Shown: positions 7,311 to 12,441 of the stretch, piece after piece
Numbering within the stretch: the first letter of the stretch is position 1
Layout: every line of letters begins with the position of its first letter
Assembly (NCBI GenBank): GCA_002508635.1
Contig: DACO01000061.1
Span: forward strand, 1 to 12,441
Source: Methanolobus sp. UBA118
GTDB taxonomy: Archaea > Halobacteriota > Methanosarcinia > Methanosarcinales > Methanosarcinaceae
DNA: 12,441 nucleotides
Direction of reading: 5' to 3'
Translations under genes and position numbers: made by a program
Notes under the pieces: model-generated
The model's database searches: none
What the model was told of the DNA's origin: nothing
Seen by the model: the letters and a program-made list of their open reading frames with translations, nothing else

Positions 7311-7721
7311 CTATGCTACCTGGACAAGTTGTACCTCCACATAGATCTCATTAGCACTATCACTAAATCCATGTACGCTAATATCAACCATCTCATGAGG
7401 ACCACCAATTGCAACTGAATGAGTTGTCTCCGTCTTTCCATCAATACTAACTTCGAAAGTATACTCTTGGGAAATTGGCAACCATTGCCATAATGTCCTT
7501 GGATAAGTTATGTCCTCAGCCCATTGCAAATATTCTTCTTCCATGGCAATTCTCGTTCCAGTTTGATCGAATACTTCCACATGGACATTATGACCTCTCT
7601 CATCATGATTATTTACTGTGAAGAGGGGAGCTGCCGGACCCATAAATAAAAACGGCAAACTAACATAAATCAATACAAGTATTATCAGAATAACCAAGGT
7701 AAACAGGATGTTTTTTCTCAT
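7311..7721 (-). CDS. membrane-anchored beta-rich surface protein, paralogue B
   Basis: With the start at the ATG 7719-7721 the protein has 136 residues: MRKN, then a hydrophobic anchor (about 4-28), then a beta-rich domain opening FTVNNHDERGHNVHVEVFD. An aromatic loop (LWQWLP) follows, and regular strands end in VEVQLVQVA. The start-proximal strand pattern NxDxxxHxVxVEVxD matches paralogue A at 6598-7014. ATG 7736 and TTG 7745 are in-frame alternatives, but the site GGATGGA lies at a proper distance only from 7721, and the usual basic N-terminus before the anchor begins there. It is preceded by a long hairpin that probably insulates it from the operon above. Function is unknown; a surface adhesin or binding role is a guess from the fold. 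Confidence 0.75.
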   Translation of the reverse strand: MRKNILFTLVILIILVLIYVSLPFLFMGPAAPLFTVNNHDERGHNVHVEVFDQTGTRIAMEEEYLQWAEDITYPRTLWQWLPISQEYTFEVSIDGKTETTHSVAIGGPHEMVDISVHGFSDSANEIYVEVQLVQVA

Positions 7722-7780
7722 TTTTCTTCCATCCATCCTTATCAATTAGCCGATACAACCATTCTTTCTTAATAAAATGA

Positions 7781-7855
7781 GTGGACAAAAGAGAGAATAG
7801 AATAATAAGCCTTCCTGAAAAGACAATTGTTCTTCTATTCTCTTCATTTTGTCAC
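7781..7855 (-). terminator. long imperfect hairpin after the DUF6345/PepSY-like operon
   Basis: The arms 7781-7802 and 7833-7855 are nearly complementary over about 22 bases. The core AGAGAATAGAA/TTCTATTCTCT (7792-7802 with 7833-7843) is perfect, and GTGGACAAAA and TTTTGTCAC continue it with small bulges. The loop is about 30 bases. It starts 17 bases after the stop of the gene ending at 7872. It probably ends or stabilises that transcript and separates it from the gene at 7311-7721. Confidence 0.55.
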
Positions 7856-7871
7856 CTATTAAGAAAAGGAA

Positions 7872-8630
7872 TTATTTTGCCACTCCATCAACGCACTTTA
7901 CGACCTCGTATCCACGATCATCAATGCCTTTGAATATCCAGACAGGCTTATAGAAGTCTTGGTTGCTTCCAGTAACATCTGAGAAATAACCAATTTTAAT
8001 ATCATTGATCTCTACAATTGGCCTTTCGGATCCTGCTGGTTTTTGTATAGTTTTACCTTCCTGCAGGTTCTTAATGGCTGTATTCGCATCAATGATAGTT
8101 ACTTCACCTGCGATTTCTAATTCTCTCCATGTTTTAAAGAAATAAATAATCTCTCCATCATCACCAAGAGAAACAGTTATAGAGTCTCCAGGACCAACAA
8201 CCGGAACACCATTAATCTGGCGATTGTATGATACTTCTACAAGAACTGGCTCTTTTTTTTCAACGATATCTTGACCCGTACTTGTATTTATCGTTTTAAG
8301 ATAAAGCACCTCTACATCTGAAAGATAACTGTCTTCGGGCAGCTGTCCTTTTTTTAGAAGATAATCATGTACAACCTTGGTAGCCTCATCTTCAGATGGA
8401 ACGGCTTCCCTAGCTTTGAGTATATTAGACTGGCTTTCGTGAACATTTTCCTCACTTAATACTTTATAATATGGAAAACTGGAAACTTCTTCAGGGAACT
8501 GTGCATTTATTACAAAGTCCGTGTCCAGTCCAAGTTCTTTACTCACAGTTCCTTCTGCATCTGGTATATAGTTGATTGCTCCTATTGCCAAAACGAATAT
8601 TATTAGCATAGATAATGCAATTTTCTTCAT
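7872..8630 (-). CDS. membrane-anchored PepSY/YycI-like partner protein
   Basis: The 252-residue product starts MKKIALSMLIIFVLAIG, a signal sequence or anchor, and continues as an extracellular mixed alpha/beta domain. The strand-helix pattern VSYNRQINGVPVVGPGDSITVSLGDDGEI (about 150-178), followed by a WRELE segment and then a helix with DANTAIKNLQEGK, looks like the PepSY or YycH/YycI-type fold. In PepSY-containing peptidase propeptides this fold inhibits a protease. The assignment is by pattern only. The ATG (8628-8630) is one base after the TAA of the upstream gene. Its ribosome binding site GGTGGTG lies inside the last codons of that gene (the WWC end), so the two are translationally coupled. 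A start 25 codons earlier is open, but it runs through the upstream gene and lacks a signal sequence at its front. The tight pairing suggests a subunit, chaperone or inhibitor for the upstream protein. Confidence 0.7.
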   Translation of the reverse strand: MKKIALSMLIIFVLAIGAINYIPDAEGTVSKELGLDTDFVINAQFPEEVSSFPYYKVLSEENVHESQSNILKAREAVPSEDEATKVVHDYLLKKGQLPEDSYLSDVEVLYLKTINTSTGQDIVEKKEPVLVEVSYNRQINGVPVVGPGDSITVSLGDDGEIIYFFKTWRELEIAGEVTIIDANTAIKNLQEGKTIQKPAGSERPIVEINDIKIGYFSDVTGSNQDFYKPVWIFKGIDDRGYEVVKCVDGVAK

Positions 8631-8631
8631 T

Positions 8632-9375
8632 TTAACACCACCAGGAAAGATAAGCATAAGATGAATCGTTTGGTGATTCGTCAGCAGCCATCGAACCTTG
8701 ACCATGGAGATGATCGTTCGTCATTTGACTGCTAGTATCTGCTATAATCACCGCTTTTACACTACTTCCAAATGCTGCTTTAGTCGCATGATAGTAGGAA
8801 TCAGCAATTGTTTCATCAGAGTTAATCGCTTCATCGAAGAATTCGTTAACTAATGTCGTCGAGGTATATGTCGTAGTCGCAAAGCCCATAATCCCATGAG
8901 ATGCATCGAGAGCTTTTGCCCAATCCGAAGAATCATCCAGCACATTGCAACTGTGTAAAAAAACCCACTCATTGTCCTGGTCCCATTTGTATTGAACATC
9001 CCCTGCCGTTACATCATTGTTAAATCCCGGCATCCAGCTACACAATGCGAGTTCTGTACCGATATCATCTACACCATGTCCCGAATGATAATGAAAATCA
9101 GCTTCATCAAGTCCTTTGTATCCACTATCACTTATTCCAAAATCCTCTGCAGTTACTGAAGAATCCTTATCGTAAAACTCTTCAGACCAGCCAGCAACGT
9201 CATGTAACCAATACTCTACTCTTTCATATTGATTCTGACCATGTGGAGTCAAGTCATCGATATATGCGTAATCATCCACAACTGTAACAGAGTATTCATA
9301 TGCACTTGCATTGGATACTGTTAGCATGCACATGCATATGAATATTGCAAATATACAATTTATTTTTTTGTTCAT
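8632..9375 (-). CDS. secreted DUF6345-like protein with caspase-type His-Gly/Cys dyad
   Basis: The 247-residue protein has a clear signal peptide, with likely cleavage after ASA at residue 25. The mature domain has the sequence DFHYHSGHG (93-101) and, about 40 residues later, WVFLHSCNVL (137-146). His100 followed by Gly and Cys143 at the end of a hydrophobic strand are what clan CD peptidases (caspases, gingipains, clostripain, CHAT) use as catalytic dyad. They also match the conserved motifs I recall for DUF6345. Further Trp and Asp residues lie around WDQDNEW. No peptidase activity is established for this family to my knowledge, so the enzymatic role is inference. The start has GAGGT 8 bases upstream. 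The leader of about 140 bases can fold extensively. The downstream partner gene follows after one base. Confidence 0.75.
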   Translation of the reverse strand: MNKKINCIFAIFICMCMLTVSNASAYEYSVTVVDDYAYIDDLTPHGQNQYERVEYWLHDVAGWSEEFYDKDSSVTAEDFGISDSGYKGLDEADFHYHSGHGVDDIGTELALCSWMPGFNNDVTAGDVQYKWDQDNEWVFLHSCNVLDDSSDWAKALDASHGIMGFATTTYTSTTLVNEFFDEAINSDETIADSYYHATKAAFGSSVKAVIIADTSSQMTNDHLHGQGSMAADESPNDSSYAYLSWWC

Positions 9376-9514
9376 TTTCTTTACCTCATTTTCTTACTCC
9401 TGAGGCAAGAAACGCAAAGCTTAAACTCAATCAAAGCTAACATTACCATGCCTCAGGGCAATGCCGGGATCCAAGCGGACTTTGCAATTGTTGTTTGGAT
9501 TCCGGTTCACATTA
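9376..9514 (-). promoter_or_regulatory. structured 5' leader of the DUF6345-like operon
   Basis: A transcript starting near 9514 would carry about 138 leader bases with two strong inverted repeats. The first is CCGGAATCCAA/TTGGATCCCGG (9495-9505 with 9464-9474, 10 of 11 pairs). The second is CCTGAGGCA/TGCCTCAGG (9449-9457 with 9399-9407, perfect 9 pairs), which encloses a smaller AGCTT/AAGCT stem. The last arm ends 11 bases before the ribosome binding site GAGGT (9384-9388). This could be a regulatory RNA element. I do not recognise a known riboswitch class. Confidence 0.45.
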
Positions 9515-9543
9515 TTACAATGTGGTATTGAATAATTTTATAT
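9508..9543 (-). promoter_or_regulatory. promoter and dyad of the DUF6345-like operon
   Basis: ATATAAAA on the minus strand (9536-9543) is a good archaeal TATA box and predicts a start near 9514. CACATT/AATGTG (9508-9513 with 9519-9524, 5-base spacer) is a perfect dyad at the predicted start site and may be an operator. Confidence 0.4.
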
Positions 9544-10001
9544 TATACTATTTAAGTTTTCTATCCATCGATTAAACTGTTCGTGCTATAAATATACAGG
9601 AAAATAGTACTGAAGTTAGTAATTTTTTAATTAATATTCCTCTCGAGTACGAATTCCGAGGGTAACAGGACATTATGTTAAAATATACTGCATATTCAGA
9701 AGTATTCATCAAATTTTAGTTGGAAGATATGGCCATAATCTATAAATAAATATAATTTTCATTGACAGACATCATATAGAAATAATTGTATCACATGTTC
9801 TAACTAAAATTGTGAAGTATTTAGGGCCGAAACATGTACCACTCTGTAATTTGGCTGTTAAGAAATACACTGGACTAGAGCTTAGTATGAAGAATGTATC
9901 AAAAAAAGAATAATGTTTTTTTCTTTATAGTATTGGTGCTGCTTGCATGTTTATAGGATAAAAAAGCATCATGCTATTCTATTTTGAGAATACTCCTTTA
10001 T
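9544..10001. other. gene-poor gap with a widely spaced inverted repeat and T-runs
   Basis: No frame here looks coding. AATTTTAGTT (9712-9721) and AACTAAAATT (9802-9811) are a perfect 10-bp inverted repeat 80 bases apart. Runs of A at 9901-9907 and 9960-9965 read as T-runs on the minus strand, and TTTTTTT near 9915-9922 reads as one on the plus strand. The 9960-9965 run lies about 37 bases after the WrbA stop and is its likely terminator. Confidence 0.4.
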
Positions 10002-10619
10002 TTACTCTCCCACAAGCTTCTTCGTGATCTCCGCAACATGTCTTCCCTGAAACCTCGCAATGCCTAGCTCGTTCTCACTTGGATGTCTGGTATCCGGGCC
10101 GCTGCCTGCTACAGTGGAAGCTCCGTAGGGACTTCCTCCTGTGATCTCGGAGAGGATGGACTGTCTTTCTTCTGAATAGGGCACTCCCACGATTACCATA
10201 CCATGGTGCAGCAGGGTCGTGTGAAAACTCAGGATGGTGGATTCCTGTCCTCCGTGCTGGGTGCTGCTGGATGTGAACACGCTGCCGACTTTACCTATGA
10301 GGGCACCTTTTGACCAGAGACTACCGGTCCTGTCAAGAAATGCGCGCATCTGTGCAGTCATCATACCAAACCTTGTGGGTGTGCCAAAGATTATAGCGTC
10401 TGCTTCCTCCAGATTTTCAATAGTTGCAACGGGTATGTGACTGAATTTTTTCTTTGATTCAGTGGCTCCCATCTTCTCGAGTATTTCGGGAGCAAGTGTT
10501 TCCTGTACCTGATATAGTCCAACCTCTGCACCTTCGCCCTCACCGGCACCTTCGGCAACCGCTTTTGCCATTTTGTAATTATGCCCGTAGAGGCTGTAAA
10601 ATATAACATTGATTTTCAT
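10002..10619 (-). CDS. wrbA: WrbA-type NAD(P)H:quinone oxidoreductase (flavodoxin-like)
   Basis: This is a 205-residue cytoplasmic flavoprotein that reduces quinones by two electrons, using FMN and NAD(P)H, and guards against redox cycling. The flavodoxin fold is visible in order: strand [11 protein letters not shown] with the FMN phosphate loop (about 3-13), then [22 protein letters not shown] near 76-98, then [17 protein letters not shown] near 115-131, and [12 protein letters not shown] near the end. All are typical of WrbA. The length is normal for the family (about 200). Two ATG codons lie side by side. The second (10619) has the better distance to AGGGTGA; using the first adds one Met. 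It is transcribed alone, divergently from the DUF2178 operon. Confidence 0.93.
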   Translation of the reverse strand: MKINVIFYSLYGHNYKMAKAVAEGAGEGEGAEVGLYQVQETLAPEILEKMGATESKKKFSHIPVATIENLEEADAIIFGTPTRFGMMTAQMRAFLDRTGSLWSKGALIGKVGSVFTSSSTQHGGQESTILSFHTTLLHHGMVIVGVPYSEERQSILSEITGGSPYGASTVAGSGPDTRHPSENELGIARFQGRHVAEITKKLVGE

Positions 10620-10663
10620 CATTTCACCCTTATTCCCTGGAAGTATATGAATTAGTAATTAAT

Positions 10664-10692
10664 AGTAATGGAGTAATGGCCTGATAAATAAG
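10664..10692 (-). promoter_or_regulatory. wrbA promoter region with tandem 8-base repeat
   Basis: CTTATTTATC on the minus strand (about 10683-10692) is a plausible TATA element, giving a start near 10661. Between it and that start lies AGTAATGG repeated twice in tandem (10664-10671 and 10672-10679, plus strand reading), a possible regulator site. Confidence 0.3.
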
Positions 10693-10719
10693 TTTCCGGA
10701 TTTTGGGATAATACATTCA

Positions 10720-10781
10720 TTTAAATAGCCGATGTTAGATATAGATAACATAATAGTACTAATATCTAACATTATGTTAGA
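10720..10781 (+). promoter_or_regulatory. TATA box and palindromic operators of the DUF2178-XRE operon
   Basis: TTTAAATA (10720-10727) predicts a start near 10750. Directly downstream the box ATGTTAGA occurs at 10732-10739, inverted at 10765-10772 and direct again at 10774-10781. The last two form the perfect palindrome TCTAACAT-T-ATGTTAGA. ATGTTAGATA (10732-10741) and TATCTAACAT (10763-10772) form a second, wider perfect dyad. Repressor bound here would cover the transcription start. The XRE protein encoded two genes on is the natural candidate. Confidence 0.6.
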
Positions 10782-10801
10782 TTTATATAGGGTGAATTGT
10801 C

Positions 10802-11197
10802 ATGGAAAAACTGGAAAAATATGTACGTGCAGGTTATTCGCTTGCACTTGTGTTGATTCTCACAGGTGTGTTTCTTGTTGTTTTTGCCGAGGAGTATATG
10901 AGAGGAGCCATTACTCTGATCAATATAGGATCTGTTCTTCTTTTTGTTACGTTCCTGCGGGCAAGAAGACAACGCAAGGGTCTGGTGAAGGATGAAAGGA
11001 CTGTCAGGATCGGTTCATATGGACTATCATATTCCTGGTTTGTCAGCTTTATTGTGCTCAACCTGCTGTTCTGGATAGACAACCTGTCATTGTTAAAATT
11101 CACAGTTCCTCAGGTGATCGGTATAATGTTCATCGTAATGATCGCAACGGCAAAGGGATTCCAGTGGTATCTTTTCAGAAAGGGTGATGTGGAGTAG
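10802..11197 (+). CDS. DUF2178-like membrane protein
   Basis: The 131-residue protein has four hydrophobic segments (about 12-30, 35-52, 72-92 and 98-118). A basic, charged loop between the second and third contains [19 protein letters not shown]; the KDER motif followed by a Gly-rich segment is typical of DUF2178 proteins. These are small archaeal and bacterial membrane proteins usually encoded next to a small XRE regulator, as here. Function is unknown. GGGTG (10790-10794) lies 7 bases before the ATG. It is the first gene of an operon with the XRE gene, which starts about 20 bases after its stop. Confidence 0.8.
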   Translation: MEKLEKYVRAGYSLALVLILTGVFLVVFAEEYMRGAITLINIGSVLLFVTFLRARRQRKGLVKDERTVRIGSYGLSYSWFVSFIVLNLLFWIDNLSLLKFTVPQVIGIMFIVMIATAKGFQWYLFRKGDVE

Positions 11198-11219
11198 CCC
11201 GATAATCCACGTGAAAAAA

Positions 11220-11426
11220 ATGAAGACTCGTATAAAGGAGCTCAGGGCAAGGTACGATTTGACACAGGAAGATCTGGCCAACAGGGTAGGTGTCAGGAGG
11301 GAGACCATAGGTTTTCTGGAAAAAGGGAAATATAACCCCTCACTAAAACTTGCCTACAAGGTTGCAATGTGTCTGCAGACGAGCATTGATGAATTATTCA
11401 TCTTCGAAGAGGATGATCTGAAATAA
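11220..11426 (+). CDS. small XRE-family HTH repressor (YozG-like)
   Basis: The 68-residue protein is essentially one Cro/C1-type helix-turn-helix. [25 protein letters not shown] gives helices 1 and 2, [17 protein letters not shown] holds the recognition helix and the conserved Gly-Lys-Tyr-Asn-Pro-Ser turn, and the end ([11 protein letters not shown]) is the usual dimerisation tail. Stand-alone regulators of this size often accompany DUF2178-type membrane proteins and repress the shared promoter. The palindromes at 10732-10781 are the likely target. The ATG at 11220 matches the family's normal start. A GTG at 11211 would add three residues and has a slightly better distance to the GTGGAG upstream. 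Known: fold and pairing. Inferred: autoregulation. Confidence 0.9.
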   Translation: MKTRIKELRARYDLTQEDLANRVGVRRETIGFLEKGKYNPSLKLAYKVAMCLQTSIDELFIFEEDDLK

Positions 11427-11445
11427 TCTACTATCAGGTGAAAAT

Positions 11446-11994
11446 GTGGAAACCAAAACAAAAGTATGGCTGGCAGAGGATGGAAAACCGGTTATTGGTG
11501 CCGGCAAGGTTGCCCTGCTCAGAGCCATCGATGAGGAGAGGTCTTTAAGGAAAGCCTGTAAGAAACTTGATATTTCCTACAAGCATGCATGGAATGTGCT
11601 AAACAACATGAATGAAAGACTTGGCAGTGATGTTGTAAGGACTGTCAGGGGAGGAAAGGATCAGGGAACTTTTCTAACTGAAGCAGGCAGGCAGCTCATT
11701 CGTGAGTATGAACTCAACAGGGACTTTGTCGAGGGTACTATGAAAGACGAAGGTTCATGGGAGAATATCGGATTGAAACTTTCAGCCCGCAATAAGATTC
11801 CTGGAAAGGTTGTCAGCGTGGAAAAAGAAGGTCTGGTATCAAAGATCAGTATTGAGATCGAACCTTCCGCCCTTACATCCATTATAACCTCGGAGGCTGT
11901 TGAAAGGCTTGACATAAAGCCGGGTGACGATGTCTTTGCAATTATTAAATCCACTGAAGTACTTGTTGGAAAGAGTAAACAAAAGGAAGAATAA
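11446..11994 (+). CDS. ModE-type molybdate-responsive regulator with one molbindin domain
   Basis: The 182-residue protein combines an N-terminal ModE winged helix-turn-helix (about 1-105; SLRKACKKLDISYKHAWNVLNNMNERLG is the helix-turn-helix, and the wing carries RGGKDQGT) with a C-terminal TOBE/molbindin domain (about 112-178) that starts with the hallmark SARNKIPG and includes KPGDDVFAIIKSTEVLVG. Members sense molybdate or tungstate and control their transporters and molybdopterin pathway genes. E. coli ModE has two molbindin copies; this one has a single copy, as in many archaea. The GTG start (11446) lies 5 bases behind AGGTGA. The gene begins 20 bases after the XRE stop and probably shares its transcript. 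No molybdate transporter is in the window, so its targets are elsewhere. Confidence 0.88.
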   Translation: METKTKVWLAEDGKPVIGAGKVALLRAIDEERSLRKACKKLDISYKHAWNVLNNMNERLGSDVVRTVRGGKDQGTFLTEAGRQLIREYELNRDFVEGTMKDEGSWENIGLKLSARNKIPGKVVSVEKEGLVSKISIEIEPSALTSIITSEAVERLDIKPGDDVFAIIKSTEVLVGKSKQKEE

Positions 11995-12056
11995 GTCCCG
12001 GTTAATAAATATTATTCTATGGATATGTAAAAAAAGGTATATAGTTAAAGAAGACA

Positions 12057-12100
12057 TATATAAATCTGTGGGCTCTTTAGCCCATTCTATGGTTGTGGTG
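12057..12100 (+). promoter_or_regulatory. promoter, dyad and ribosome binding site of the small charged protein
   Basis: TATATAAA (12057-12064) is a very good TATA box and predicts a start near 12086. TGGGCT/AGCCCA (12069-12074 with 12079-12084, 4-base spacer) is a perfect dyad between the TATA box and that start, so it looks more like an operator than an RNA hairpin. GTGGTG (12095-12100) is the ribosome binding site 5 bases before the ATG. Confidence 0.5.
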
Positions 12101-12105
12101 TTGAA

Positions 12106-12318
12106 ATGACAGAAAAAAATGATTTTACGTGGGGAAAAGACCGTATCAATAAGAACGGCAACATCGGAAAGATCGTGGTGATCCCACCGGAGTGCGGGGA
12201 TGAAAAAAAAGAGGGTGATGAGGTCTCTTTTGCCCGTGATGAGAACGTGGATTTCGAAGTTGACGAATTCAAGGAAAAAACAGCAGAGAAGCTTTCAAGG
12301 GAACTGCATAAGGATTAG
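12106..12318 (+). CDS. small highly charged protein, unknown function
   Basis: The 70-residue product is hydrophilic and rich in Lys, Glu and Asp, with no membrane segment or signal peptide. A segment with NIGKIVVIPPECGDE (about 19-33) forms the only hydrophobic strand and the only Cys (Cys30), followed by SFARDENVDFEVDEF and a basic C-terminal helix (EKTAEKLSRELHKD). I do not recognise the family. The strong TATA box, dyad and ribosome binding site argue for a real and possibly well-expressed gene. It follows the ModE gene by about 110 bases, but has its own promoter. Confidence 0.7.
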   Translation: MTEKNDFTWGKDRINKNGNIGKIVVIPPECGDEKKEGDEVSFARDENVDFEVDEFKEKTAEKLSRELHKD

Positions 12319-12342
12319 TCCTGACCTGACAGCTTCTTTGAG

Positions 12343-12441
12343 TTAATGTTTGTATATCCCGTATATCATCAGTGGTATCAGGATCAATGCAAATACAATC
12401 TTTACCTGAGCCGGCAGTATTTCACTTGCGCTGCCTACTAT
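12343..12441 (-). CDS. 3' end of a membrane protein, partial
   Basis: The minus-strand frame is open from the window edge to a TAA at 12343-12345 and gives 32 residues. They contain a hydrophobic segment (VKIVFALILIPLMIYGIY) and end in a basic KH. It looks like the last transmembrane helix of an integral membrane protein that converges on the small charged gene. Too little is visible to name a family. Confidence 0.55.
   Translation of the reverse strand: MVGSASEILPAQVKIVFALILIPLMIYGIYKH

Noticed and set aside
8631..8705. Start of the PepSY-like gene 25 codons upstream
   Set aside because: The extra codons overlap the end of the upstream gene in another frame and would bury the signal sequence; ATG 8628-8630 has a proper ribosome binding site.
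10782..10789. TTTATATA as TATA box of the DUF2178 gene
   Set aside because: It lies only 12 bases before the ATG, so transcription would begin inside the gene; TTTAAATA at 10720-10727 fits better with the visible ribosome binding site.
1..12441. tRNA, rRNA, CRISPR array or complete insertion sequence
   Set aside because: No cloverleaf-like segment, regularly spaced repeats, transposase motifs or terminal repeats with target duplication were seen by eye.

Overview
The window looks like a chromosomal segment of a methanogenic archaeon, most likely of the Methanosarcinales (Methanosarcina, Methanolobus or Methanococcoides type). The clues are archaeal TATA boxes placed about 26 bases before likely transcription starts, GGAGGTG-type ribosome binding sites, lipobox and short-anchor secreted proteins, a single-molbindin ModE regulator, and a DUF2178 plus XRE gene pair. 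The genus is inferred by eye, without any search.

Layout. 1-150 is the 3' end of an unidentified + strand gene. 291-714 (-) is a decayed SAM-dependent methyltransferase. 799-1287 (+) is a small multidrug-export-family membrane protein. 1331-5545 (-) is a 1404-residue lipoprotein of the alpha-2-macroglobulin/complement C3 family with an intact thioester. 5869-9375 (-) is an AT-rich stretch of short exported or membrane-anchored proteins: an anchored protein of unknown function, a metzincin protease fragment, two similar anchored beta-rich proteins, and a two-gene operon. That operon pairs a secreted DUF6345-like protein carrying a His-Gly...Cys (caspase-like) dyad with an anchored PepSY/YycI-like partner. 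9525-10001 is a gene-poor gap. 10002-10619 (-) is WrbA. 10802-11994 (+) is a DUF2178 membrane protein, its XRE repressor and a ModE-type molybdate regulator. 12106-12318 (+) is a small charged protein, and the window ends in the 3' end of a - strand membrane protein.

How the genes may work together. The left two thirds is dominated by cell-surface functions. A thioester protease trap lies next to a metzincin remnant and a likely cysteine-protease-like protein with a dedicated partner, which suggests an extracellular proteolysis, defence or competition locus; this link is inference from proximity. The right third is cytoplasmic or regulatory: a quinone reductase, a probably self-repressed membrane-protein/XRE operon with a clear palindromic operator, and a molybdate-responsive regulator directly behind it.

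The best candidates for something undescribed are the HG/Cys-dyad protein with its 1-base-spaced PepSY-like partner and structured leader, and the archaeal C3-like thioester protein with a lysine- and arginine-free bait region.
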